Assembly (NCBI GenBank): GCA_015680685.1
Contig: MNCI01034303.1
Span: 8,948-72,947 of the forward strand
Source of the DNA: Gnetum montanum
Taxonomy: Eukaryota; Streptophyta; Gnetopsida; Gnetales; Gnetaceae
DNA length: 64,000 nucleotides
Reading direction: 5' to 3'
The notes beneath the pieces are model-generated. The model saw only the letters and a list, made by a program, of their open reading frames with translations, searched no databases and was not told where the DNA came from. Numbering within the stretch: the first letter of the stretch is position 1; every line of letters starts with the position of its first letter. The position numbers and the translations under genes were made by a program. Of the stretch, positions 34,795-45,960 are shown piece by piece.

Positions 34795-35665
34795 CGAGGT
34801 ACCCCTACACTCAACCATATGAATACGAGCGCTTCACGCACGATCCGATCAAACTCTGCAGACGAACTAGTTGTGGTATCTAGACAGTTACTCATAGATC
34901 ATAGTTTTCTATCTTCCCACCTTGACTAGTATTAGCTTTGTCACATATCGTTTAGTCCAGAGTGAGGTGTATGATGTGTTCCTACACTAATGCTACTCCT
35001 GGGTATGATGGGAAATAATATCAACTAAGCTAGGAGAGAGGATGAGAGAGAATCTAAACTAGCCTAAGTGCAATGAGCATTTGTTACTTAATCATCTATA
35101 CACATCTTAGACCTCATGCATGACTACCACTGGGATTACCAAGTGCATGGCCTAGGTATGCTACTGGGTTACCAAGTAGTCACACTTAAATGCTCATGAT
35201 TAAGTCATACTCATTTTGCGTTACTAGGGGATAAGGGTAGAGAGATATTAAGTAAGAAAGCAATAAATAACAATAACAATTAAATAATTAAGCTAAGTGG
35301 ATGCTGCAATGATGAAGTAATTTTGATCTTTATTGTTGGTCATGTGCATGTCCAAGTACATCACACTTAAATAAGGATGTCATACAATTACAATCATCAC
35401 ACTGGGGGCATGCATTAGGAGAAAGGGTTGAGAGGAAAAACTAACAAAAGGTCCCTACCTTAATACTAAAGACTAAAAAAGCTTAAAATGTTTTTACCAA
35501 ATCTACCTGCCTCTTATTTATAGATGAGGAGACAGGCTACAATATCACATACGTGATATTGTGTCTAGGCTATGATATCACATACGCGATATTATTTCTA
35601 GGTTGTGATATCATGTACGTGATATCACGGATGTGATATCATGGCCAACAATTCATGACTCATCA
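34795..35665 (-). repeat. 3' LTR of family B
   Basis: On the plus strand it runs from TGGTGAGTGACGAGG to CATGACTCATCA, 871 bp. It is about 90% similar by eye to 40518-41366, with most differences C/T or G/A. U3 holds decayed GATATC palindromes (35542-35645) and a TATA box (35514-35524, minus strand CTATAAATAAG). Confidence 0.85.
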
Positions 35666-35677
35666 TACCCCCACAAC
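35666..35677 (-). other. Polypurine tract of family B
   Basis: On the minus strand GTTGTGGGGGTA directly precedes the LTR, identical to the tract of family A. Confidence 0.8.
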
Positions 35678-35857
35678 TAAATGAAAACTCGTCCTCAAGT
35701 TAAAGTGAGAAAAAACTCCATTGATTACATAGTGGATAGGTATGGGATTATTGATTGACTAGAATGGATTCATGCCGTAGTGTGGAATTAGAAAAAAATT
35801 GAGACACAACATGAAGAAAGCAAAAGAAAATCCTATAACTACAAGATTGGCTGGAAC

Positions 35858-36619
35858 TCATGTAGTTCCTGGTGGTGGTGGCTCCTCCATGGATGTCTTT
35901 CCCTTGTCTTGCACTCCAGGTCTTGGGATTTGATGGCTTTATGGCCTAGAGTTTCTCCTCTTGTAAGGCTTTGAGTGCCTTGGCAAGCACATAAGTTTGT
36001 GCTTGAGCCATAGAGGCATCCCAGTCAGCCTTCTCTTTTTCTTCCACCACCCTTTTATTCTCTATCAATAGTTTATTAAGTTGCTCAGTTCTGAAAGTGT
36101 CCAAGTGGTTCTAAGAAACCTTTGGCCCTATATTTGGAAGGTTTAATATTTCTGAAATGGCTTGAACAGAGAAATCAATAGTCACACCACAAATGTTAAC
36201 TATGGTGCCTTCTTCTTTGTTGTGCCAAAATTGGTACGTTTCCCCTAAGTACCAAGAACTGCTTTCAGAGAGGGTAGGCCACAATGGGGACCCTTTGAGG
36301 TGATCACTAACAGCCTCCAGAGTAAATTCTAGAAAGGTCCAAAGTCTAATTCCACGATCGTTGTAGTTAATATGGACCTTTCATGGATGGCTTGAGCATA
36401 ATCCTGGGGCAACATGAGATGTTGTCCCTATTCAAACACTACAACAGCTCCTCCTTCTACCTACCTTGATTGTACAATGGCAGGGTCTTCTTGATGGATA
36501 TTAAATGATTATTCTTCCTACTCTACATGTTGTTTGGCAGGAACTTGTCCTTCACCTCTCCTAGGTCACTTGATCACACCTTGAGCATGACCTTCCTATT
36601 GTTTGCGTTTCGGGGCCAT
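35858..36619 (-). pseudogene. Accessory ORF of family B, broken
   Basis: The start ATG at 36619 directly follows TGTGTGATTGCAG, a good 3' splice-acceptor match; family C has TTTTGATTATAG at the same place. The first residues are MAPKRKQ. The middle has many stops and appears shortened compared with families C and D. A region with Lys/Glu-rich helix-like sequence (minus strand of 36000-36100) matches family D near 44750-44850. It ends with a proline-rich tail, MEEPPPPGTT and TGA, as in families A and D. It lies between the internal promoter-like site and the polypurine tract. Function unknown. Confidence 0.6.
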
Positions 36620-36621
36620 CT

Positions 36622-37105
36622 GCAATCACACAGGGCCAATCGTTAGTAAGGTTCTTACCAAAGCTAGGTTATACCTTACTGCTTGCCTTAATGAATTTTC
36701 TTTATCTTTGTGTGACATTAATTATTAGGAGAAAATGTCCCTGAAATATTATAATATTTAATCCTCTTTGCTTAGGTGGTTTTCAAATCTAGTTTCTTGG
36801 TATAACTAAGGAGATGAAATTGTTTTTGGTGCATTTATCCTTAATTTTATAACTAATTGCCCTTAATAATGTCCTTTGGGAGATGAAAAATTTCAAAAAA
36901 TTTATGCTCTATTCGGTGTGTGCCCCTCCCCCATGACTAAGCTGAACACTCCAGGTTCAAGTAGGTTCAAACAGAATGAAATCGGAGTACCAGGAAGCGA
37001 GTTATGGATATGAAAGCAAGGGATGTGCAATCGCGAGTTGTAGAGAGAAATTTGAAAAACTTCCCCCACGTGAATAGTTACAAATGATGTTGATTAGCAT
37101 AGGGG
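36622..37105 (-). other. Leader region before the family B accessory ORF
   Basis: Non-coding, between the TATA-like site and the ATG. On the minus strand it contains possible splice donors (TTGGTAAGAACC near 36650-36661, AAGGTATAACC near 36680) ahead of the acceptor at 36620, but none is compelling. Confidence 0.35.
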
Positions 37106-37111
37106 GGTTGC

Positions 37112-37205
37112 ATAAATATATATTTTTTGGACACGATATCATGTACGCGATAGCGCGAACATGATATCGCATTGGCCGCGATATCACGTACGCGGTATCA
37201 CGGTC
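37112..37205 (-). promoter_or_regulatory. Internal promoter-like site of family B
   Basis: A cluster of GCGATATCAC, GCGATATCAT, GCGCTATCGC and GTGATACCGC-type units lies at 37131-37205. On the minus strand it is followed within about 10 bp by AAATATATATTTATG (37112-37125). The LTR of the same element has the same palindrome cluster about 20 bp before its TATA box. The accessory-ORF start is about 490 bp downstream. Promoter function is inferred. Confidence 0.6.
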
Positions 37206-38390
37206 TATCGATGTTAGGGCACTTTATAGAATGTATCAAATTTTTAATATTTTTCTAAAATTAAAAGATGTAAAATAAGGACATTTGGATGAGTGTTAAA
37301 GGGTTCTAGGATAATTCAACTAGTTTTGAAGGCACAAAAATTATGATGGTGTGGAATTTATCAATAAGGACCTGAGATGGTAAGGGGGAGAAAGAGGCTA
37401 TGTGATGGTTCATAGGAACGTTTGAATTGGAGGGATAGTAATAAAGGAAAGAATATCATTGACAATATGCTGAGGTTAATCGATGGTGTGTGGAAGATGT
37501 GTTATGAGCACAAATTACAAAAATTACGCAAGTGGGTCCTTCACAAAGCAGGTTCCAACCTCTAATGCCCTTGCGTAACCACACCTCAAAATGTCTATAG
37601 GCACTAGAAGGGTTAAATGTAATCCATACTAGTTCCACAAAACATACACATGTAAGTATCATTAGAATGAGGTAAGAATGCTATGCTATATGAGACATGA
37701 GCTACAATTACATGAACAGTGAGATGAGATGGACTATAGAAGGAATTGTAGAGATTGGGACATGAGGTAACTAACCGAGGGCATAATGAATCCTATGTGT
37801 AAAGCATGATTAATGTGTCATTAACCTGTCGTTCCAAGATCAGGACCAAGTCCATTCCTTTGGTCAGTGACACTGCATTGGTTCATCCCATGATGAGTGA
37901 CTATGAGAGTACCATAACAATGAGGTGTACGATCACTTGGCATTTTGTTCAAGGGAGGAGTGATTTTTTGCTTTTTGGCACTTTCTTTGTTTTTTTTCTA
38001 ATACTAAATCCAGAGAAGCTACCAACTCTCAAGCATGGGTGCATGTCTTTCCAGTGGGACCCCCTAGAATAGCATTGTATTTTTGAGTGCCTTGTGATTA
38101 CTCTTACTTCCATTTTGCATTAGATCTACAAGGATCTTAGTACAACTGCGTTGTGTGATAACTCTCACAGATGTCACCAAAGAGAATCTACAAGTCCCCT
38201 TGATGTCACATCCTAATCATTCCCTCTTGATCCATCCTTCTTCATTCTGGGTACAATGAACACAGAATTAATTTTAAGTTTTAAGAATGTCAAAAATATC
38301 ACTGTACCCTCAAACAAAACCTCTTATTTGTAGANACAAAAAATTGTAAAATTAAAGAAAATGAAAATTATTTATTAATCCTACTTGTTA
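37206..38390 (-). other. Non-coding spacer of family B
   Basis: No coding sequence recognised. Parts resemble the corresponding spacers of family D (about 46000-46400) and family C (about 23200-23500), including AAGCATGGGTGCATGTCTTT-like text near 38030. A single N lies at 38335. Confidence 0.45.
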
Positions 38391-40376
38391 TTAGAATGGA
38401 GGGTATCCCCCATAACTAAACAGTTGAGCATGGTGAGGATTAATAAATGAAAGATGAGGATCCTTACATGTTGGAAATATCAAAACTTGGTCATACTTAC
38501 CACATTGGGGTTCACACACTTGATTATAGTAAGCATTGTAGGGAAATTTATAAGATGTGGTTCCCGAGTAAAGAGTTGACCCACTATGATACTTGAGACC
38601 GTAATATGACATGCAAGGGTGGGGATGTCACCCTCCATGGCTATATTCATTGGGCCATATGATTGTTGGAGTGTTAATTGGTGGCCCTGATGAGGTGACA
38701 AGAGGCGTTGGGTTCAAGGAGAAGGATGCACCACAGGGTTGGACTTGTGCTAAGTTGAAGAATGCAGTGGCCTTGGAACTGTGTTGTCCCTTCCTACGAT
38801 CATGTCTAAGGAAGGGAAGCCTTCGATGTTGAGGAGGTATCTCACTGCTATTGGCAATAGTAGCACAAGTAATGTTCGTGGGTTGTTGCTGTGATGCAGA
38901 CACTTCAAGAATAGTTGGTGGTGATGTATAAGGAAGGAAAGGATGAGAATGTTAAAATTTAGGAGAAGTGTAAGGTCCACAAGGCAGCAGTTCTGTTGAG
39001 GACATGGGCTGATAGTATTTAGGAGAATGATAATGCGGTGAGATAGAGTATGTTGATCCAGTTGGGGAAACATGATGTTGGACTAGATAAGCATTTGGAT
39101 TCAGATGATATGAAGGGTATCTCCAGTTTAGGGATGGCTTCCCCCATGACTGGGATTATTGCCACTATGATTGAACACAATATCTTTCTATGAACTCTAG
39201 GTGTAACGTGCCTCCCCAATGCTCATATAAATGTAACAAGATTGGGCATTGGCCCTTGGGGTGATTGTACAAGAAAATGTTGCATTCATACATATGATTG
39301 GTAGTTGAGCTCTTATTTTCCTCATCCCTTCTTTCCGATTGTCTAATGATATTTTTTCCTGCTTCTTGGATTGTCAAAACTCTATCTCCAATAACATTGA
39401 TATATTCCCCATACTTTTTATGCATCCATTCTAGCATCTTATTGATCTTTGCCTCGATTTCCACTAATGATTGTTGTACTGGAAAAGATGGTTCTTCCTC
39501 CTTGAGATAGGTTGATTTCTCATTTTTGTGATTATGGACCTCTGTTAAGTTGAGATTTTGGTCCTGTTGATGTTTTTCAACACTCTCCCATCTAGCCATT
39601 TCTCCTTCTTCTTTTGCTCCCCACTTAATAAGCTCTTGGAATTGATGGATTCATAGTTCATATGGTTGACCTTGGGCATACATCCCTAGGGTCTCTCTTG
39701 TTTCATCACGAAGCCCATCAATGATATGGTATATTAGCCTTTCCTCAGAGAACTCATGGCCTGGACAATTGTTTAACAATGCATAATATATTTCTAAGGC
39801 CATGTCCAAGGGTTCATGTTGTGCTTGTTTCCACTCTTGGATTTGTTTTCTCAAGGCCGACACTCTTGCATAGGTTTGATATCTTTCATTAAAGAGTTCT
39901 ACCATTGTTGGCCAACATCAAATTGAATTTGTTTTTAACGATCTATACCATACTTTTGCTTGGCCAACGAGTGTCATAGGAAAGAGCTTGATTTTTTGCC
40001 AACCATTTTCAATGTTGTTCCATGCACAGGCATCGTAGAAGGCTTGTAAATGTTGTTGCGGATCTAAGTCATAGCCTCCTGAGAAATTGGGAAAGTTGTT
40101 TAAATTGAGCCTGGGTAGGTGGCTCTCTTTACGATGCCTACGGGAGATTCCAATAGCCTCTTGTATTTGTGTTAGGCTTGTAGTGGCCAGTAGGGGTTCA
40201 TCGTCATCGAGTAAGTTATGCTTTCATGCGTTAGGATGATGATGCCTTCGTTTATGTTTATAAGAGACCCCCACCTCAGATTGCGTACTCCAACCTTCAT
40301 TGTCATATAATTCGTTGATTCTCCAATGAATTGCCTCACTAGATGTGCCATTATCATAGTCTTGTATGAGAGGCAT
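38391..40376 (-). pseudogene. gag (family B), one frame broken only by stop codons
   Basis: It begins at ATG 40376, 141 bp after the primer site (MPLIQDYDNGTSSEAIHW), and stays in a single frame to a stop at 38391, about 662 codons. The capsid-like gag domain is at roughly residues 100-230 (NLNNFPNFSGGYDLD, WQKIKLFPMTLVGQAKVWY, MVELFNERYQTYARV, HIIDGLRDETRETLGMYAQG). It is followed by a Glu/Lys-rich helix region, CNIFLYNHPKGQCP near 39265, and a Pro/Ser/Tyr-rich C-terminus ending FSYGGYPPF. Seven or so in-frame stops occur, all explainable as single C-to-T or G-to-A changes, with no frameshift. It would form the particle shell; no protease follows. Confidence 0.85.
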
Positions 40377-40495
40377 GATTGTGAAATTGTGTGTGAATTT
40401 GTATGTGACTTTTTGTAATTATTTCTTCCTAAAAGATATATAGTTAATTCCTATATAGCGACCTTGTATGATATAACTAATCTAGATAACTAGCT

Positions 40496-40517
40496 CCGTC
40501 CTCGACAACAGTGCCAA
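40496..40517 (-). other. Primer-binding site of family B (tRNA-Asp type, decayed)
   Basis: On the minus strand TTGGCACTGTTGTCGAGGAC follows the LTR. It differs from the tRNA-Asp site TGGCGCCGTTGCCGGGGA at four places, all C-to-T or G-to-A. Athila-type elements commonly use this tRNA. Confidence 0.65.
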
Positions 40518-41366
40518 TGATGAGTGACGAGGTACCCTTACACTCAACCATACGAATACAAGCACTTCATGCATGATCCAGTCGAACTCCATAGATGAAC
40601 TAGTTGTGGTATCTAGATAGTTACTCATAGATTGCAGTTTGTTGTCTTCCCACCTAGACTAGTATTAGCTTTTTCATGTATCATTTAGTCCAGAATGAGG
40701 TGTCTGATGTGTTCCTACACTAATGCTACTCCTGGGTATGATGGGAAATAATATCGACTAAGCTAGGAGAGAGGATGTGAGAGAATCTAAACTAGCCTAA
40801 GTGCGATGAGCATCCATTCCTTAATCATCCATACACATCTTGGACCTCCTGCATGACTACCACTGGGATTACCAAGCACATGGCCTAGGTGCGCTACTCG
40901 GTTACCAAGTAATCACACTTAAATGCTCGTGATTAAGTCATGCTCATTCTGCGTTATTAGGAAATAAGGGTAGAGAGATATTAAGTAAGAAAGTAATGAA
41001 TAACAATAACAATTAAATAATTAAGCTAAGTGGATGCTACAATGATGAAGTAATCTTGATCTTTATTGTCGATCATGTGCGTGTCCAAGTACGTCACACT
41101 CAAATAAGGATGTCGTATAATTACAATCATCACACTGCGGGTATGTACTAGGAGAAAGGGTTGAGAGGAAAAACTAACAAAATTTCCCTACCTTAATACT
41201 AGAGACTTAAAAAAACTTAAAAAAATTTTACCAAATCTTCCTGCCTCTTATTTATAGATGAGGAGATAGGCTGTGATATCACGTATGTGATATCACGTCT
41301 AGGCTGTGATATCGTGTACGTGATATCATGGATGTGATATCACGGCCAACAATTCATGACTCATCA
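40518..41366 (-). repeat. 5' LTR of family B
   Basis: On the plus strand it runs from TGATGAGTGACGAGG to CATGACTCATCA, 849 bp. Palindromes lie at 41270-41345 and the TATA box (CTATAAATAAG, minus strand) at 41247-41257. It has one palindrome unit fewer than its partner at 34795. Confidence 0.85.
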
Positions 41367-41639
41367 CTTGTGTGTGGAAATAATGAGGTTTTTGCTCATT
41401 GTTAAGCCAAGGAAAATTATCAATATGTTTAAGATCCAAAATTGGTGTCACATTATGTCACTATTGCAAGAGCAACCAATGACTAATAACATTATGCAAA
41501 AATATACCAAAGCATCATTATTCCTTGTTACTTTTATTAATACAGATAGTAAATCATCATGACATAAATTCACATTATTAAGGGAAATATTAATTTTTTA
41601 AAAGACAAATTGAAGCTTAAAATATGGTCAATTTCCTAG

Positions 41640-42420
41640 CTCTTTAGATATGGTCAATATACTTAACCTTGGTTTTAGATTAGAAATGATAACTAAGGCT
41701 CTAAAAAGATTGTTCTTAAAAATTAATCTCTTATGTTTTAAAATTTATTGATTAATTATAAGCTTAGATATATTTTCAATGAAAAAGATGGAAACATATT
41801 ATTGTGAACTTATAATAAATGATATAAAATTTGATTGGCTGAATAAGAAAAATGAGGTAATTTATCAAACGTGATATTGAAACTTGTAAGGATAGGAATA
41901 TTGATTATGTTTCTTCTATCATTGATTCTTTGAAAAATAAATTCTCAGATCTTCCTTTTTTTAACTCAACAAAATTATTCAATGTATTATGTTATCCAAA
42001 TAGTAAAAATAGGGCAAAAGGAAACCAAATGAATGATTGGATAAACTTTAAGAAATGTGTAGCCTTTATATGAAGAAAATGATGAAATTTTTAATGTTAT
42101 TATTTTGTTTATGCAATATATGGAGCATATAGAGTTTCAAGAATGGTTGATGCATTGAAAAAGTTTAGAATTAATAAAGTTTTACATCCAAATTTTCTAT
42201 AGCTTACAAAATTATGGCTAAATATTTTGACTATTATAGCTAGTATTATTAATTGTGAAAGAGGATTTTCAAAATAGAGTATCATAATAGATATTATAAG
42301 GTCAAAATTAACTATTCAAACTCTTAATGCTCTCATGATAACTTCCCTAATTGAATCTAAATTAATTTTAGTTAATTTAAAAGCAATATACAAAGTTTGT
42401 AAATATGTTTAGAAAAAAAA
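41640..42420 (+). pseudogene. hAT-type transposase relic
   Basis: Broken frames give an hAT-like C-terminal half. About 41885-42070 reads SSIIDSLKNKFSDLP, KLFNVLCYPNSKN and MNDWINFKKCVAF. About 42200-42340 reads TKLWLNILTIIASIINCERGFSK followed by RSKLTIQTLNALMITSLIES, resembling the dimerisation region of hAT transposases (S/C-E-R-x-F-S and R-x-x-L-x-x-x-x-L-x-x-L). There are many stops. I found no terminal inverted repeats. 42421-42781 shows nothing. Confidence 0.5.
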
Positions 42421-42781
42421 GAAAAAGCTTTGATCTTTAACATTTGGTAAGATATTTTCAATGTTTTAAATTATAATTCTAGTCATGATAAATATTATAT
42501 TTTCACTTATTTCATTTTTTACTAACTTTATAAAGATGATGTCAAGTTCTTTTGAAGTAGGTTTAACAAGTAGCTTAAGAAGAAGATTATTTTGATAAAA
42601 GTGGAGAAAATATTGATTTTGGAATTATATTAAAGTAGTTATTCATTACAAACCATATATAAAGTATGTACCTATGTTTTTGTAAAATTGAATAGTTGAC
42701 AATATTTTGAATATGCTTTAGAAAATGAAATAATATTAATTTCAAATTTTTCTTCAAATTGATGATTGAATATATTAATCA

Positions 42782-43623
42782 TTAATGAGTAGTGGAGTAT
42801 CCAATACCCAACTATACAAGATACGAGTGTTTATGTGCAATCTTGATTGAACTCCCCAGATAAGGCAATGTGATTATACTAATAATTAGTTAGCATTTGC
42901 GATCGTTGTCTTCCAACATGAGGTAGTAAAATTAGTGCATATGGTTTAACTCACGGTGAGGAATATGATATTGATGTTATATTGGCCATTGTGCTCGTAA
43001 TAAACATGAAGTAAAGGTAAAAGTTTCAAAATCTAAGTAACAGTGAAAAAAATCTAAACTAGCCCATGTGACAAGTAGCTAGTCCTGATCTTTCAATTAC
43101 ACCTTGGACTTCGTGCAACTACTAATAGGATTACTAAGTACTATAGTACTAGGCATACCAAGTGATAATACTACTGGGTTACCAAGTAGTTACACTTGTG
43201 TGCTTGAGATCAATTGTACCCATTCTCCTTAATGACATTAAAAGTAAATTGCAATAAATCATAAACATTAACAATGAAAATAGTAAAATAGTAAACTAAT
43301 TAAAAACAAGAATAAAACTAAGTGTTGCTACACTGATGGAAAGTAATCTTGATCTTTATTTCTAGTTATGCAATGCGTCCAAGTACATCACACTCAAATA
43401 AATACTTCGTTCAATCATTTAACATCATACTGTGGGCACACATTGCTAAGTACTCAATTCAAGAGAATAAACTAAAAGAGCTCTATTACTAAGCTATCAA
43501 TCTATTGCAAATCCATGCACCCAAGTATTGCTTATATAGGCTAGCATGCATCCCATGATATTGTTTATATGATAATGTATGGTAAGATACAATATTGTTG
43601 GCTTAAAATTTTTGGATTTATCA
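42782..43623 (-). repeat. 3' LTR of family D
   Basis: On the plus strand it runs from TTAATGAGTAGTGGAG (TGATGAGTGGCGAGG in relatives) to GGATTTATCA, about 842 bp. The polypurine tract (minus GTTGTTGGGGTA, 43624-43635) follows. A TATA box, CCTATATAAGC on the minus strand, lies at 43530-43540. The U3 palindromes are barely visible near 43555-43600. Confidence 0.75.
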
Positions 43624-43829
43624 TACCCCAACAACTAACAAAAAACACATTCTCAAGTTAAAACAAAATGAGGATGGAGTTCTTTATAAAATTAGGAAGT
43701 AGATCTACATGACACTGATTTCTATATACATGACTCTCTAGTGTCGGAGTGGAGTCTGCAAAAATGAACACATGATATGATAATTTTGACAAAGAATGAA
43801 AAACAAAATTTGGCAAGGTTGAATATAGC

Positions 43830-45960
43830 CTTATGTTGTTCCAAGTGGAGGTGGATCTTCTATAGGTTTCTTTCCCTTATCACCAAGCCTCTTGAATTGG
43901 TATCTATTTAGGAGCATCTACAACTTCTCTTCTTTTTTTCTTAGATCATGAGCCATCAATGTTGCTGAACTAATGTTTGATGGATTCAGCATGTTCCATG
44001 GACATGGTAGTTGCAAAAACATCTGATTGGCTTTAATGTACCACACCGTAAACTATCATCACTCTTCTTCAAAAGCTCTGGCCTTTTCTCTGAGTTCATG
44101 ATAGTCTATTAATCTTCTAGCTAGATTCACTACTACATCCTTTTTCCCCTAGTAGCTAGCCTTAACTACTTCTAGTTCTGAGTTTGCTACTTGAAGTTTT
44201 TGTAAAGCATCTTTTCTATCTACAAACTTCTTCTCATATAAAGCATAAGTGGTTGCTAGTTGTTTTTCTAGTTCATTTTTGGGCCTACCTGCTATTAACA
44301 TGGACAAATTAGCATATCAGAGGTTTGTTAAAGCCATGTATTATTTTAAGTCTTCTATTTGTAGGTTTTTATTTTTCACTTCTGCTTAATAGGTCTAGGC
44401 CATGCTATCCAAGATGGGTTGCCAACCAAGATTTTATGTTGCAAATGAACTAATTTTGGCCTTTTCCATCTAGATCTATTTCTTATTTATCTATTTATAC
44501 ATGTCCACTTGGTCTTAGAAGTGTTCTTTGAGCCTTCATGTTTCTTGGCCTCATTTTTCCATGCACTAATTTTGATGGTTGATTTCTGTTGGATGATGCA
44601 TACCTCCTTCATAGAGAGGGCTCTATTTTCTATTACAAGGTAGCTCATATCTTGGTTGACCCTCATTAGTTGGTCCCTCATTAGTTGGTCAACCTCATGT
44701 TATCTGTAGTGATTTATTTATTTTCTTCTTGTAAGGTATCAAGTGCTTTGGCATGGGCATATGATTGGGCTTCGGCTACTAAAGAATCTCATATTGCCTT
44801 TTCCTTCTCATCTACTATATCTTTGTTTCTTTTAAGGAGGAAACTGATGTACTTAGTTGTAAATTTTGCTATCTAGTATGGTGTTATGAGCTGAGTTGAA
44901 TCTCTCCTTTCTACTCTCAAGGCTACAAGCTCTTCTTGTAATCGATGAAGCTCATTCTCAACATGTTTTTCCCTAGTTTCGGCCATGATTAATTTTCCTT
45001 TGGTGGATATTAATTCAGATTATGTTATAGTGATATCATGAGGAATATCAAATAGATTTGTCATAACTTATCTTATTTGTAGTATTCTATCCAACACATC
45101 TTCATGCTTTGCAAGAGTCATAGAGGTACCAGCTATCATTTGAGCATCTTTTGATCTATAAATATTAGTTGGTGGCATTATAGGTACATTAAAGCATTCT
45201 TTAATGTGATCTATAATCACTTCTATGGCTCTTGCTACATCATGGTGCTGCAAAACCACAACTGTGGCTCTTTCTCTTGATTCAAGCCCCACTTGGAATG
45301 ATGCAGCATTCCTAAAAATCTATTGTGACCACTGGGCCTCTTCTCCTAACTATAACAATATCTATCCATTGGAAAAATTGGTTGAAATAGTTAACCTAAT
45401 TGCATCATTAATAACTTTGAATAAATTGGCCTCCTCCTTGCTTCCCCAACTAATCGTTTCTATAATTTGATATAGATGACACATTAAAGGTCTGTAATCT
45501 TACAACAGTGGTGGTGGAACTTGTGGTTGTTGTTGTTGCTTTCCTATGGATTGGGTAGTCTCCTTAGTGCTTAGTTGTTCTTCTAATTGGTCCTTTTTGG
45601 GAGGCACTAGCTTGAGCATTTTGACATAGAAAGCATTTTGTGCCTTCCTCAATGCATCATTTGTATACCCTTGGATACTAGCCCATTTACATGAATTCTG
45701 AATAAGGCAAGGAAATGGAAGTGTTAACTTCCCTACCTTCTTTTCTTTGAACCACCTTTGGATTTCTGTGAAGTAGAGGTGAACAATATTTGCATTGAAT
45801 TTTTCCATTAGTATTGCACTCCCTCTAGCCACATATGTAGAGATCCTATTCAGTCTTTTGATAGGAAACAGGTGATAAGTGCTAATTTTAAAATAGATAT
45901 TTTCTTCTACAGTCAATAGATATTTTTAAAACTAATCATTAGCCTTTCTATCCAAGATTC
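43830..45960 (-). pseudogene. Accessory ORF of family D
   Basis: The longest open part (45916-45500) reads EENIYFKISTYHLFP, then IVHLYFTEIQRWFKEKKVG-K-LTLPFPCLIQNSCK and YTNDALRKAQ. It aligns with family C at 21540-21350 and fits the LPFP-x-LI-x-x-LC pattern of the putative plant transposon protein family. A glutamine/proline stretch follows, then a long Glu/Lys/Leu-rich coiled-coil-like part with stops (45300-43900), ending in a proline-rich tail and TAA at 43830. The N-terminus is missing. It lies where family C has its accessory ORF. Function unknown. Confidence 0.6.

Larger units (their letters stand above)
34795..41366 (-). mobile_element. Family B: gag-plus-accessory-ORF LTR retrotransposon without pol
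   Basis: Both LTRs (34795-35665 and 40518-41366), a primer site, a polypurine tract and near-matching flanks (CTTTT and CTTGT) delimit a 6.57-kb element read on the minus strand. Inside are a full-length gag (40376-38391), about 1.2 kb without coding sequence, an internal palindrome/TATA site and an accessory ORF (36619-35858). Protease, RT, RNase H and integrase are absent. Its gag aligns closely with that of family C, so it looks like a non-autonomous partner of such an element. Confidence 0.85.
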
